Part shown: one piece after another, positions 25,209 to 35,755 of the stretch
Position numbering within the stretch: the stretch's first letter is position 1
Layout: each line of letters starts with the position of its first letter
Source: Alteromonadaceae bacterium
Lineage (GTDB): Bacteria; Pseudomonadota; Gammaproteobacteria; Enterobacterales; Alteromonadaceae
Length of the DNA: 64,000 nt
NCBI GenBank assembly: GCA_013216015.1
Contig: JABSOI010000023.1
Location: 1-64,000 of the forward strand
Direction: 5' to 3'
Made by a program: the position numbers and the translations under genes
The notes under the pieces: model-generated
Told to the model about the DNA's origin: nothing
What the model saw: the letters and a program-made list of their open reading frames with translations, nothing else
Databases searched by the model: none

Positions 25209-25318
25209 GTAGGATGGGTTAGCCGCAGGCGTAACCCATCAAAACATAAGTTTATCACGTACTTAAAAGTCAGGTGTTCATCAAATGTAATGGATTACGC
25301 CGTAGGCTAACCAATCCC
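25209..25318. repeat. Pair of GGATGGGTTAGCC-type repeats after glnE
   Basis: One complete copy (25209-25240) is followed by a diverged inverted copy (about 25291-25318, TGGATTACGCCGTAGGC). The DNA from 25319 to 25769 shows no gene; it changes from AT-rich to the higher GC of the next feature around 25690. Confidence 0.7.
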
Positions 25319-25769
25319 GCTGGTAACATCAATTGAGAGTTATTACCTAACCTGAGTGAAGTGCATAAGCATGTTTGATTAAGTTACTCTTGGCATCATT
25401 AAATACTGAAAATTAAGGAGAATTCAAGTAAGGTAGGTTATTAGGGAAATATTAAGTGTGTCTTATGGTGTGCAGCCGCAATACAAGTAGCAGAAAAATA
25501 AGTACCAGAAAAAGGCCTCTTAATCCTAATTTAAATTTAGCAACTTTTTGATCATAAGAAGATCTTTCTACTATTTTCGTCGAAGAAAAGGATCTACACC
25601 CATCGGATTTCAAAAGGGATGTTATGAACCGTGTGTCGCTGGCCGATTCAACAGTTCTTATGCTTTAAATCCAGTTTACGATAAAAATATAAGATAATTC
25701 AAAAGTGTCCAACCCATAGATACAGGGAAAGAGAAGACAGCGTCAGAGCCTGAAAAATCAGCTGGAAAG

Positions 25770-28169
25770 GTGCCCAAAAAGCCTGTTGAAAATAAACAGG
25801 CTTCCCCAGACACATTTCACTATGAAATTAAAGAACGGTTAAAAGCGCTATTAGAAAATGACCCCGACCACGGCCGAGAAAAGTTGGCTTTGTTTGCCGC
25901 ACGAAATGCATTGAGGCAATTTCCTTTTATGGGTTCTAGGGGGAACTTCGAGTATTGGCTCAGGAAAGGGGACGTTCAAACAGTGGCGCGGCACTTGTTG
26001 GCGCTTTGGCGGGGGGTGATCCTAGCATGGTCGGGTGAGAGTGATTCCAAAATATTACAGGCCTCCGCCGCCGACTACACCTACGCCGACTTGATTAAAA
26101 GTGAAATAAAACAATTGGAAAAAGGTGCGGCTGGAGATTTGCGCATCCAACCCTTATGGCCAACTAAAAAGCAGTTCGCGGCCTCAAGCTTAGCCGAGAT
26201 CTATCATGATCAATGGCCAGAATCTATTCAATGGCTCCTCAGACAAGAATACATCGCTAACCACAAAGAACTCGCCAGACAAATCGAACAAATGGCCCAC
26301 GATTACGACTTGATTTTAAATGGCCAGAACGACTCCATCCTGGCCAAGGGCTTACGATTTACCAAACAACACGTGGTAAAAATTAAGCGTTTCGTGGCGA
26401 GTATCCACCTGATCAGCGACCAGATTTCAAAGGTGGATACCTTGACAGAAGTAACATGATTGACCCCTTGGTGCAGCGGCTCAATATTGCAGGAGATCAA
26501 AATCATTTAACGATAGGGTTGTTTGGTCACTGGGGGTCGGGCAAGTCCAATTTTATTTATTTGCTACATCAAGCCTTGGATAAAAAAGACAAGATCAATG
26601 AGAGCCTTGATTCGGGTACGCCGAATAAAACCAGCATGGCATCCGAGTTTCTCTACGGGGAATTCAATGCATGTAAGTACGAACATACGGATAATTTTCA
26701 GGCTGGTATCGCTCAGGAAGTCATCAGCGCTTTAATTAGCATGAAAAAGTAATATACAGTTTGGCAACAAATAGGGTGGTATTTAAAGAAGCCTTTTTTG
26801 GTTATCAAATTTGCCTTCGTTTTAAATCGGAAAAAGATGGTTTTTCTGGTAAGCGGCCTGTTACTTATTTTGGGCGTAAAAATAGTTACTAAGCTGGAAT
26901 TTTTACCATTACTGGTCGCGATAAAAGATAGCTGGAAGGATGACCCAATGACGCAGGGAATGTACGGTGTTGGCGGGATAGGATTACTCTATGTGTTGTT
27001 CAAAGAACTCAAAAGCCTTGCCTTTGCCATTGGCCAAAGAGTTAAAAACCTATTTGAAACTACCCAGCTACGGGCAATATCTGGGTACTATTCCGGTGAT
27101 GGCGGAGCAGATTAAAAAATTATGCTCAGCACATTTGGGAATTTGTCACAGCTGGTTTATTAAAAAGACCCATCGTCGCCTGCTTTTTGTTATCGACGAC
27201 CTGGATCGCTGCGGCATCGACGCCATAGTAAAAACTTTCGAGGCAGTTCGCCTGGTGCTGGAACTCGACAATGTCATTGTCATTATTGCGGTGGATCAAC
27301 GAATCGCTCTGCCTGCGCTTGCTTGTCATTATAAACAATTGTCAGATTATCACGAGAGCGACCCCAAGGGGATCGCCCGGGATTATTTGGCCAAGGTGAT
27401 TAATTTGCCCATCGAATTACCAGCCCCCAATGATATAAACGTGGCTGCCTATCTTGGCTTTCTCTGGGGTGATGACAAATTTGTTGGTGAGGTGCATCCT
27501 ATCGAAGTGGAAGAAAATACGCCGGATCGCACCACATCGGAAACAAATGAAAACACAGATAAGCCGTCATCTGATGAGCCTGAGGAAACACTGGAAGAAA
27601 TTATGGAGGTAATCAACACTATCAATGTAGAAGAAATCCTATCCAGGCCGCTCACAAACAGTCCTGAGAATATAGACTAACCAAAAGTAGTCGAAGAACC
27701 CAGCGAATCAGGGTTAAGCGAACAGCAGAAACGAGCGTTCTACGATTGGTTGATGGCACTCGAACTGCGCAACCCCCGGCAGATTAAACGTTTGTATAAT
27801 AGTTACAATCTGTTGCGCTCAGCTTACGGTAAATACAATCTTGACGATGATATAAGCGAGTCTGAATCTAACTTCCCACTGATGGTGGCATTGTTCACTC
27901 TGGAATTTATCAATGTACAATTTCATCAGGAAGAACATGCGAATAAACGCAGTGCAGCCAAGAAGTATTTGTTTAAAGACGAAATAAAGAGCCTCGAAAA
28001 TGTCATCGACGAAAAATATCTGGAGCCTCTGAGCCGGGCACAACAAATATTTTCTACGGCCAATACCGCGCTTAAGAACAAGCGGCAACTGCCATTGTTG
28101 AACCTTGTAGAGGCATATGTACTTCCTACTATAGAAAGTAATAAGGACTTTAAAAATGATGAAAATTAA
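25770..28169 (+). pseudogene. Decayed KAP-family P-loop NTPase gene
   Basis: Pieces of one protein lie in order: an N-terminal helical part (25770-26459), Walker A in GLFGHWGSGKS (26513 on), a membrane segment (about 26800-26990), Walker B in LLFVIDDLDRCG (27180 on), a sensor region IIAVDQRIALPAL, and a C-terminal helical part with LRNPRQIKRLYNSYN (27760 on). This is the KAP NTPase layout. Damage: a TAA at 26750 and another at 27678, both followed by the same open frame, and a frameshift between about 27060 and 27115. The switch at 26456 (ATGA) could be a frameshift or a natural gene boundary. No start codon with ribosome site precedes the first piece, so the 5' end may be missing. GC is clearly higher than in neighbours, so transfer is likely. 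Confidence 0.82.
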
Positions 28170-28369
28170 AATAACCCTAAAAACAGGATTTGAACACAGG
28201 GTCAGCTAAAAACCTCTTGGTGTCATGAAAGGCGTTATATTCATTAGAAAATGTATTGCTTGATGATGGTGGTTATTTTGTAAAGCGAACAATTGAGTCA
28301 TTACATTGTTCGATTACACCTGACTCTGGACTTGAATTTGGCAGATTAAGTGGAGATTAATTCAATTTT

Positions 28370-29071
28370 TTAATTGCCATTCTTAACATGTGAGCTTAAC
28401 AGCGAACATTCTGTTTTAAGGTAATCCATATCGCCTTCAATAAAGACAATTGCTCTTTGCTGATAGCAAAAGTAACTTGATAACCCATCTTGAAAATGCC
28501 CTTCAAGTGCCTTGCCTATTTGATAAGCTGTGTTGGTAATGTTTTTATTGATACGAAAAGCATCTTTGATAACCAAATCTCTATTTAGCCACCAGATCAC
28601 TTCAACGCCGTCATTATTAGCGTATTGAGAAAGTTTTTGGAATAAGGTTTCACCTTTTCTAAATGGTCGGTTACTTTTTGTGCCCTGCCATGTTTTTTTC
28701 AATGGTCGGGTAACCATGCGTCGGGCTTCAAGTATATTTATTAAGCTGCCTTTTGGGTCGGGTAAAAATACAATGTTATTGCGTATTTTAGGGCCTTTTT
28801 TGTCTACATCTGCTCTGATGTTGGCATAAAAATTTGATAAACCATCAGCAGCAGAATTTTCAGATTTTATTTTTTCATTCTTGCTTTGGCCTGTTTTTTT
28901 GATATATGAGTCAGGTGATACTTCTGTATTTTGATTAAAACTGCTTGTGACATTTGTCTTAGGTTTAAAGCTAGGATCCAATGATAGCAACAGATCTTGA
29001 TTAACAACAAATGCATACGCCAGCCCCAGCAAGAGAACACCTAAAACAAAATTTCGCAACCAAAAGCCCAT
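28370..29071 (-). CDS. TcpQ-like C-terminal domain protein
   Basis: The 233-residue protein has an N-terminal membrane anchor (about 5-28, FVLGVLLLGLAYAFVV), a variable Ser/Lys-rich linker and a C-terminal domain (about 135-228) with TLFQKLSQYANNDGVEVIWW, NRDLVIKDAFRI and YCYQQRAIVF-like strands. This resembles the toxin-coregulated pilus Q (TcpQ) C-terminal module found in outer-membrane pilus or secretion accessories. It follows the acyltransferase gene by 63 bases in the same direction. The precise role is unknown. The 200 bases between it and the KAP relic hold nothing I recognise. Confidence 0.6.
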   Translation of the reverse strand: MGFWLRNFVLGVLLLGLAYAFVVNQDLLLSLDPSFKPKTNVTSSFNQNTEVSPDSYIKKTGQSKNEKIKSENSAADGLSNFYANIRADVDKKGPKIRNNIVFLPDPKGSLINILEARRMVTRPLKKTWQGTKSNRPFRKGETLFQKLSQYANNDGVEVIWWLNRDLVIKDAFRINKNITNTAYQIGKALEGHFQDGLSSYFCYQQRAIVFIEGDMDYLKTECSLLSSHVKNGN

Positions 29072-29134
29072 CGTTTATCATCACCTAATCAGGTACAAAA
29101 AATAACTCACTGGTTTAACTATAGTTTATTGTTA

Positions 29135-30073
29135 TTATTTATACAATGAAGGATCTTCTTTATTGGGTCTGGTCTTAAAACGTCGATGTAGCCACATGTA
29201 CTGTTCCGGTTTTTGTAATATCGCTTTTTCGAGCTCTTGATTTACCCGAATAACATCAGCTTCATCATCTTCAGTAGGAAAGTTTTCTAATGCGGGAGTT
29301 ATTTCAACTGTGTAGCCACTGCCATCTTCGTTTCTAGTTGGTATCATCATAAAAGTCAGGGTGTTTTTTTGTCTGGCAAAGATCAAGGTGCCTGTTGTTG
29401 TTGCAGCGTCTTTTACTGCGAAAAAGGGAACAAATAAACTGCGCTTGCGACCATAGTCATGATCGGGAAGATAAATGCAGGATTCTCCGGCTTGTAATGC
29501 TGAAATTAACCCTTTTACATCTTTTTTTCCAAGCATATATTTATTTGAACGCCCACGACCCCTGAATTGGAAAAATTCCATTAATGGATTGTTATGAGGT
29601 CGGTAAAATACCACCATAGGATTACCAATGCCTATACATCGACAGTTCATTTCGGCACTTAAATAATGCATAGTAAGCATTAACATACCTTTGCCTTCTT
29701 GTTTGGCTTTGTCTAAGTGTTCTAAACCAATAAAATTAATTTTACGTTTTACACGCCAGTCTGGCCACCACCAACCCATGCCTGTTTCCAGTAGGGCAAT
29801 GCCAGTATTTTCAAAGTTGCGTTTCAAAATGCTTTGTTTTTCATTATCTGACATCTCAGGGAAACATAATTCTAAATTTTTTAATGCAATTTTTTTACGA
29901 CTAGAGCCGAATTTTAAAAATAATTTTCCTATCATACGACCAAGGGCCAGCTGCAATTTATAAGGTAGCCAAGAAATAGAATATAAGATGATAACCCCGA
30001 CCCAGGTAAGCCAGTATTTTGGTAATAAAAACGACAATTTAAAATTTGGCTGGGGAACTTTATTTTTACTCAC
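29135..30073 (-). CDS. lpxL: Lipid A late acyltransferase, LpxL/HtrB family
   Basis: The 312-residue inner-membrane enzyme would transfer a secondary acyl chain (laurate or similar) from acyl-ACP to Kdo2-lipid IVA. It shows the N-terminal hydrophobic anchor, the catalytic HxxxxE motif in TMHYLSAEMNC (near residue 136-141) and the family block FYRPHNNPLMEFFQFRGRGR. Length matches LpxL (306). The symbol is by family; LpxL, LpxM and LpxP cannot be told apart with certainty here. It is transcribed divergently from hldE, 84 bases away. Confidence 0.87.
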   Translation of the reverse strand: MSKNKVPQPNFKLSFLLPKYWLTWVGVIILYSISWLPYKLQLALGRMIGKLFLKFGSSRKKIALKNLELCFPEMSDNEKQSILKRNFENTGIALLETGMGWWWPDWRVKRKINFIGLEHLDKAKQEGKGMLMLTMHYLSAEMNCRCIGIGNPMVVFYRPHNNPLMEFFQFRGRGRSNKYMLGKKDVKGLISALQAGESCIYLPDHDYGRKRSLFVPFFAVKDAATTTGTLIFARQKNTLTFMMIPTRNEDGSGYTVEITPALENFPTEDDEADVIRVNQELEKAILQKPEQYMWLHRRFKTRPNKEDPSLYK

Positions 30074-30157
30074 GATTTATTCTTGCCTCTGTCTGTTGCA
30101 ACTCATTGAAGTTCTTGTGATAGAATAGGGGGTATTATATATGCAATAGGATCTAGG

Positions 30158-31585
30158 ATGAAAGTAGATATTCCAGCTTTTAGTCAAGCAAATGTTTTAG
30201 TTGTTGGTGATATTATGCTTGATCGTTATTGGCAAGGGCCAACCCAGCGTATTTCACCAGAAGCCCCGGTACCAGTAGTAAAAATTACCCAAAAAGAAGA
30301 TAGACCCGGTGGCGCGGCAAACGTTGCTTTGAATATTGCGTCAGTTGGAGGTGGGGTCACTTTAATCGGTATTACTGGTGATGATGCTGCTGCAAATATA
30401 TTGGAAACACATTTGCAGGCGATGGATATTAAATGTTGTTTTGATAAACATGCTCAAATCCCCACGATCACTAAACTAAGAGTATTGAGTCGTCACCAGC
30501 AGTTGATCCGTCTGGATTTTGAACAGTCTTTAGCTGATGTTGATAAAACGTCTTTACAGCAGTCTGTTGATGAACTCCTTGATGAACATGATTTGTTATT
30601 GATTTCAGATTATGACAAAGGCACGCTCTCTGATGTGCAAACTTTGATTTCATTAGCCAAACAAAAAAATATTCCTGTGCTGGTTGATCCAAAAGGAAGT
30701 GATTTTAAGCGATATCGTGGAGCAACATTATTAACGCCTAATATGTCAGAGTTTGAGTCGGTTGTTGGTTCTTGTCAGTCTGAAACTGAACTTGTTGTTA
30801 AAGGACAAAAATTAATGACAGAGTTAGATTTAGACGCGATGTTAATTACCCGAAGTGAACAGGGGATGACGTTGATAAGACGTGATCGGGAAGAGTTTCA
30901 TTTACCCACCAAAGCTAAGGAAGTTTACGATGTAACTGGTGCAGGTGATACAGTTATTGCTACTTTAGCCATTGCAGTTGCAGCCAATGCTGAACTTACC
31001 CAAGCGAGTGCGTTGGCTAATATTGCCGCGGGTATAGTTGTTGGAAAATTAGGTACATCAACAGTAAGCCAGGCCGAATTACAGGCTGAAATATCTACAG
31101 GTCCGGAAAGTGGTTTTGGTGTATTAACCGAGGAACAGTTAAAAATAGCGGTTAATTTAGCTAAGGCAAGAGGAGAAACAATCGTAATGACTAACGGTTG
31201 TTTTGATATCCTTCATGCTGGTCATGTTTCTTATCTGAGCCATGCAGGTGAAATAGGATCCAGACTTATTGTTGCCGTTAATGAGGATGCATCGGTAACG
31301 CGTCTGAAAGGACCTGGTCGTCCGGTAAATTCAACAGATCGGCGTATGGCGGTACTTGTCGGCTTAGGTGCAGTTGATTGGGTGGTTAGTTTCAGTGAAG
31401 ATACTCCTCAGCGTTTAATTGCCAATATATTACCTGATACTTTAGTTAAAGGTGGCGATTATAAGGTAGAAGATATTGCCGGAGCTAAAGAGGTTATTGC
31501 TGCTGGCGGAGAGGTTAAAGTATTGAATTTCGAAGAGGGTATTTCCACTACTGAAATCATTAATACTATTCGATTAAGTGATTAA
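30158..31585 (+). CDS. hldE: Bifunctional heptose 7-phosphate kinase/heptose 1-phosphate adenylyltransferase
   Basis: HldE makes ADP-D-glycero-beta-D-manno-heptose for the LPS inner core. The kinase domain (about 1-318) has the ribokinase motifs GGAANVALN and [11 protein letters not shown]. The adenylyltransferase domain (about 340-475) has [16 protein letters not shown]. At 475 residues it is the expected full length. It is next to the divergent lipid A acyltransferase, a meaningful envelope pairing. A strong terminator follows. Confidence 0.95.
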   Translation: MKVDIPAFSQANVLVVGDIMLDRYWQGPTQRISPEAPVPVVKITQKEDRPGGAANVALNIASVGGGVTLIGITGDDAAANILETHLQAMDIKCCFDKHAQIPTITKLRVLSRHQQLIRLDFEQSLADVDKTSLQQSVDELLDEHDLLLISDYDKGTLSDVQTLISLAKQKNIPVLVDPKGSDFKRYRGATLLTPNMSEFESVVGSCQSETELVVKGQKLMTELDLDAMLITRSEQGMTLIRRDREEFHLPTKAKEVYDVTGAGDTVIATLAIAVAANAELTQASALANIAAGIVVGKLGTSTVSQAELQAEISTGPESGFGVLTEEQLKIAVNLAKARGETIVMTNGCFDILHAGHVSYLSHAGEIGSRLIVAVNEDASVTRLKGPGRPVNSTDRRMAVLVGLGAVDWVVSFSEDTPQRLIANILPDTLVKGGDYKVEDIAGAKEVIAAGGEVKVLNFEEGISTTEIINTIRLSD

Positions 31586-31623
31586 GTTTTAACTTCTGTA
31601 GATTCTTTAAAAATATACTCAAA

Positions 31624-31663
31624 AAAAAAGGCCTGCAAAAAATTATTTTTGCAGGCCTTTTTA
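31624..31663. terminator. Bidirectional rho-independent terminator after hldE
   Basis: AAAAAGGCCTGCAAAAA pairs with TTTTTGCAGGCCTTTTT around a short loop, 38 bases after the hldE stop. A/T runs on both sides suit both strands. Confidence 0.9.
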
Positions 31664-31704
31664 GTTGTGCGTATTAGTTATACCTATCAGTTATACGTAT
31701 CAAT

Positions 31705-31970
31705 TATACCCAAGCTACTTGGAAATGCAGGTTCAGAGCTAAGCTAGGACATCAGAGCAAGGCGCAACACGCATATAATGGTTGTTCCCTTGTAAAGTGT
31801 TGCAACGCAGCACTGGTGTTCTAGCTTAGCTCCCTTCGGGCAAGGCGATAAACGGCTATCTCCTGCGTTATTAAATCTCAAAAGGGAAAAACCATTTATA
31901 AAATTTAATGCCTTGAATATAGCCGTTTATCGACTTGCTGAATCCTGCATTTCCAAGTAGTTTGGGTATA
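31705..31970. repeat. MITE-like element with ~32-bp terminal inverted repeats
   Basis: The ends TATACCCAAGCTACTTGG and CCAAGTAGTTTGGGTATA continue as inverted repeats through GAAATGCAGG...CTGAA. Inside are two more hairpins: one around GAGCTAAGCTAG/CTAGCTTAGCTC, and one around GATAAACGGCTAT/ATAGCCGTTTATC. It encodes no protein. The direct repeat TACCTATCAGTTATACGTA lies on both sides (31681-31699 and 31971-31989), either a target duplication or a local tandem array. It separates hldE from the convergent tolC-like gene. Fragments of its termini appear at 22163, 36427 and 42375. Confidence 0.8.
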
Positions 31971-31992
31971 TACCTATCAGTTATACGTAGTA

Positions 31993-33357
31993 TTATTTTG
32001 CCGTTAAACCTTGGTTAATATTATTAATATCGCTTTCAGTGATGGTACCACCGGCACGTTTTAATGTTAATACTGATTGAATATAGCTATAACGTGTTGA
32101 TGACAAATTACGTTTAGCACTATATAAATTCTGGGTACTGTCTAAAACGTCAACAATCGTACGTGTTCCCACTTCAAAACCAGCTTCGGTGGCTTTCAAG
32201 GCACTTTCAGCGCTGATCACTGATTGCTCTAACGATTTAATCGCAGAAACAGCGGCTATAACAGTGTTATAGGCATTGCGGGTATTACGAACCACGTCAC
32301 GGTGTGTTAGCGCTAATTCCTGACTGGCAACAACATAATTATTTTGCGCTTTACGAACGGCACTGGAAGTTGCGCCACCTGAATAAATTGGTACTGTTAA
32401 GGTAACCTCTACAGAATGACTATCGAGGTTAGGACCAGTGAATTCAGGTCTGTAATTGTTATTGGAACTATTTTCTTGATTCGAATAAATACCACGAAAG
32501 TCAAGGGTAGGATAATGACCAGAACGGGCAATATTAATATTTTCTTTCGCAATATCCACAGCTATTTTTTGTGAAATAATGTCTAAATTCTTTGCCTCTG
32601 CAGTTTGCTGCCATTCATTGGCACTTTCAGGCGTTGGCTTAGATGGAGTAAAACGGTCGGTATTTAAACTGCTTAAGTTACGAGGATAAACATTAGTAAT
32701 TACGCGTAAGCCTTCTTCAGCATTTAATACGCTATTATTACTTCTTATTTCAGCGGTCAGTGCATTGTCAAATTTCGCTTGAGCTTCATGTACATCTGTT
32801 ATAGCCGTTAAACCAACAGCATATCTTTGTTTTGTTTGCTCTAATTGACGTTCAATCGCCGCCTTTTCTGCAGTGGCAAATTGTAAATCATCTTGAGCGC
32901 TCAACACATTAAAATATGCTTGGGTAACACGAACAATTAATTCTTGCTTTGCTGCCTGATAAGCAATATCACTACGGTGTGCTGATTTTTTTGCATTATC
33001 CATACGTAACCAGGAATCATGATGATACAGCTGCATATTTATACTAGCACCAAAAGTGCTGGAGCCAGATTGCGCGGTGTATATTTGACCAGCAGGTAAT
33101 GGAACGGCCTCTCCATCAGATATAGTTTCAAATTCGCTATCACCAAATATGGCTGTCGCATTGATTTGAGGAAGCAACACAGCTCGTGCTTGTTCAATGT
33201 CTTCTCGGGATGCCATAAATTGAGCTTGTGCTTTTAACACCACAGGATCATTTGCTTGAGCTTGTTGGTATACAGCTAATAAATTGTCCGCATACAAGTT
33301 ACTACTACTCGCAATGGCAGCGATCCCTATCATTAGGGATATGATGTTTTTTTTCAT
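31993..33357 (-). CDS. tolC: TolC-family outer-membrane efflux protein
   Basis: The 454-residue protein has an N-terminal signal peptide (cleavage after SSNLYA) and the two-fold repeated coiled-coil pattern of TolC, with QAKFDNALTAEIRS and NNYVVASQELALTHRDVVRNTRNAYNTV in equivalent places. TolC is the outer-membrane duct for drug efflux and type I secretion, and could serve the peptide exporter at the left of the window. It is immediately upstream of and divergent from nudF, the same tolC-nudF-DUF1249-cpdA-yqiA-parE order known from enterobacteria, which supports tolC itself. Confidence 0.9.
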   Translation of the reverse strand: MKKNIISLMIGIAAIASSSNLYADNLLAVYQQAQANDPVVLKAQAQFMASREDIEQARAVLLPQINATAIFGDSEFETISDGEAVPLPAGQIYTAQSGSSTFGASINMQLYHHDSWLRMDNAKKSAHRSDIAYQAAKQELIVRVTQAYFNVLSAQDDLQFATAEKAAIERQLEQTKQRYAVGLTAITDVHEAQAKFDNALTAEIRSNNSVLNAEEGLRVITNVYPRNLSSLNTDRFTPSKPTPESANEWQQTAEAKNLDIISQKIAVDIAKENINIARSGHYPTLDFRGIYSNQENSSNNNYRPEFTGPNLDSHSVEVTLTVPIYSGGATSSAVRKAQNNYVVASQELALTHRDVVRNTRNAYNTVIAAVSAIKSLEQSVISAESALKATEAGFEVGTRTIVDVLDSTQNLYSAKRNLSSTRYSYIQSVLTLKRAGGTITESDINNINQGLTAK

Positions 33358-33627
33358 GAGTGAGAAATTCCTATAGTGTACAATTATAATTTTCTTTATT
33401 TAGTAAGCTGTTCGATATTAAATAGGACTGCGCTAATTTTAAATATCGACGTTAAGTTTCTTTAGTTAATCAGATAATAAGTTTAGATATTAATTGTGTA
33501 TCCTACAGAGCTTTTGTAATTAGCTAAATAAAATAAGTGTTTAACAATGCATTCTAGTGTAACAATATATTTATTGCTAATATAAATATATTCATAATTT
33601 TTTATAGGTTAGGGCTGGAATATAACG

Positions 33628-34293
33628 ATGAAAGAAAAGTTTAAGCCTAATGCTGTTTTACGTTTCACACAAGATGATATCAATATTCATCGAAAGAAAA
33701 ATAAGTATCAAGGTTTTTTTCAATTAAATGAGTACCACCTTAGTCATAAGCTATTTGCCGGTGGTGAAAGCGAAGTTCTGACCCGAGAGGTATTTGAACG
33801 CGGTGATGCGGTGGTTTTAATACCTTATGATCCCATTGAAGATAAAGTTCTGTTACTGGAACAGTTTCGTCCGGGAGCAATTCGTAAAGATGAATCTCCA
33901 TGGTTATTGGAATTTGTTGCCGGAATGTTTTCTGAGCATGAAAAGCCTGAAGAGGTAGCGATAAGAGAGGCAAAAGAAGAGGCCGATTTATATATTGATA
34001 TTAACAATTTGCTACCAGTGATGAATTATTTTTCTAGTCCCGGGGGGATGAGTGAGCGTATATACTTATTTGTTGCTAGAGTGGATTTAATATCGAATAA
34101 TACAAATAACGAGCTTGTTTCTTACGGTTTGGCTGAAGAAGGTGAAGACATTTTGACTCATGTTATGTCAAAAGACGCAGCTATAGATTTACTGGCACAA
34201 GGAAAAATAAGCAATGCCGCGACCGTTATCGGCTTACAATGGTTGGCGCTGAATTACCAAAAACTGCAACTTTTATGGAGTGAAGACAAATGA
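33628..34293 (+). CDS. nudF: ADP-ribose pyrophosphatase NudF
   Basis: This Nudix hydrolase splits ADP-ribose into AMP and ribose 5-phosphate. The Nudix box lies in GMFSEHEKPEEVAIREAKEEADL (about residues 101-123) with the REAxEE core. The pre-box EFVAG is typical of NudF/AspP. 221 residues versus 209 in E. coli. It overlaps the next gene by 4 bases (ATGA) in the conserved nudF-yqiB-cpdA-yqiA operon. Confidence 0.9.
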   Translation: MKEKFKPNAVLRFTQDDINIHRKKNKYQGFFQLNEYHLSHKLFAGGESEVLTREVFERGDAVVLIPYDPIEDKVLLLEQFRPGAIRKDESPWLLEFVAGMFSEHEKPEEVAIREAKEEADLYIDINNLLPVMNYFSSPGGMSERIYLFVARVDLISNNTNNELVSYGLAEEGEDILTHVMSKDAAIDLLAQGKISNAATVIGLQWLALNYQKLQLLWSEDK

Positions 34294-34853
34294 ACTCAGC
34301 TAATATTAAATCGACTAAAAAGTATCGGCCAAACTTAGTGGAATTAATGAACTTGTCTGAAGTTAACTATATGTTGTTGATGCGTCTTATGAGGAAAAAA
34401 GTAGGATTGCGGATCATTGATAAAACTATTGATGAACAGAAGATAAAAGATAAAAATAATGAAGAAGTTGTTGGTGAAAAGCTACATTTTTTTATCTCTG
34501 ATCTTTTAGCGTACACAATAACGATAAATGAAGTGACGCGTTATACTTCCGTGGTTACTATGGCTCAGGATGCTATGGTGCAAAATTCTCCAGCGAAAAA
34601 TACTACTACAATGGTAAATAAATTATCTCCGTTATTCAGGCCCGTTATGATGGTTCGTTTATACCATGATGCCCGTATGGTCGAAATACTCAGCAGCCAG
34701 GATGTTCGTCAAATAAAACCACGCTACGACTATCCAAATGAAGCTATGTTTCATCAAGACGAAAAGCGGCAGTTAAGTCTGTTTCTCAAAGAATGGTTAC
34801 ATTTGTGTTTGCAACAAGGGCAAGTTAATATTTCTTTTGAACCTAAGCTTTAA
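34290..34853 (+). CDS. yqiB: DUF1249 protein (YqiB-like)
   Basis: This 187-residue protein belongs to the DUF1249 family always found between nudF and cpdA. The typical N-terminal segment KKYRPNLVELMNLSEVNYMLLMRL and the C-terminal RYDYPNEAMFHQDEKRQLSLFL are present. The function is unknown. It is slightly longer than the E. coli protein (about 140), because of inserts near residues 45-60 and 95-115. The ATGA overlap with nudF indicates coupled translation. A short duplicated stretch (CTTTAAGCTTTAACCTTTAA) follows its stop. Confidence 0.85.
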   Translation: MNSANIKSTKKYRPNLVELMNLSEVNYMLLMRLMRKKVGLRIIDKTIDEQKIKDKNNEEVVGEKLHFFISDLLAYTITINEVTRYTSVVTMAQDAMVQNSPAKNTTTMVNKLSPLFRPVMMVRLYHDARMVEILSSQDVRQIKPRYDYPNEAMFHQDEKRQLSLFLKEWLHLCLQQGQVNISFEPKL

Positions 34854-34889
34854 GCTTTAACCTTTAACCTTTAACTCAGAATTAGTCTA

Positions 34890-35684
34890 ATGAAAGAATC
34901 TTTTGTCGTCGCTCAAATTAGTGACAGTCATTTGTTCAGTGATATTGAACAATGTCATCATGAAGTAAATGTATATCAAAATTTACTCATTGTTTTACAT
35001 GAACTGGCTGAAAATTCAGCAATTGATTGTATTGTTTTTACCGGCGATTTAACTCAAGATCATACAGAAGGTTCCTACCAGCGATTTTGCCAGGCTGTAG
35101 CTGTGTCAGAATTGAAAGTGCCAATTTATTATTTAGCTGGCAATCATGATGAACCCGAATTAATGAATAAGCAATTAAGCGAGGCTCCGTTTTCTAACCA
35201 GCGGGTGATTGAAAGTGAACACTGGCAGATTATATTGGTTAACAGTAAAACGGCTACACCAAAAGGTAAGGTAAACCAGCAGGAATTAACTTGGCTTCAA
35301 GAGGTTATTAATCCTCAGAAATCACAATTATTAATGATGCATCATCATCCGGTTAATGTAGGATATTATATTGATCAATGTCACTTGCAAGATAAACCGA
35401 GTTTCTGGCAAGTGATCAATAAAAATTATTCGATACAAATGATTGCTTGTGGTCATGTTCATCGTGCGATGAGTATATTTCCTTCAGAACCAGGCTCTCA
35501 AAATGAATTAGTTTCTGATGATTTTGTTCAATCAGTACCACTTTATACTTGTCCGGCAACATCAATTGAATTTGACCATACCGCGGAATCTATCAAAGTT
35601 ACATCACAGGGGCCGGGATATCGGTTGTGGTTTTTAGAGCCCGGCAAATCGTTTGTTACTGAAGTTGTTTTTGTTCAGCAGTAA
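34890..35684 (+). CDS. cpdA: 3',5'-cyclic AMP phosphodiesterase
   Basis: CpdA hydrolyses cAMP and so tunes CRP regulation. All metallophosphoesterase motifs are present in order: QISDSHLF, TGDLTQD, GNHDEP, MHHHP and CGHVHR. At 264 residues it is close to the E. coli enzyme (275). It lies in the conserved operon upstream of yqiA and parE. A 70-base gap after it contains short tandem copies of AGTAAAAGATTC. Confidence 0.9.
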   Translation: MKESFVVAQISDSHLFSDIEQCHHEVNVYQNLLIVLHELAENSAIDCIVFTGDLTQDHTEGSYQRFCQAVAVSELKVPIYYLAGNHDEPELMNKQLSEAPFSNQRVIESEHWQIILVNSKTATPKGKVNQQELTWLQEVINPQKSQLLMMHHHPVNVGYYIDQCHLQDKPSFWQVINKNYSIQMIACGHVHRAMSIFPSEPGSQNELVSDDFVQSVPLYTCPATSIEFDHTAESIKVTSQGPGYRLWFLEPGKSFVTEVVFVQQ

Positions 35685-35755
35685 AAGATTCGGTAGTAAA
35701 AGATTCAGCAGTAAAAAATCAGGCAGAAAAAAGTAGTAATAAAGGTGAGAAGTAA

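Noticed and set aside
25770-28169. Treating the KAP fragments as separate small functional genes
   Set aside because: The fragments together follow one domain order, and two stops are followed by continued coding in the same frame; only the 26456 boundary could be natural.
31993-33357. TolC-like gene as a dedicated part of the peptide secretion operon
   Set aside because: It is 28 kb away in the conserved tolC-nudF context, so it is the housekeeping TolC; it may still be used in trans.
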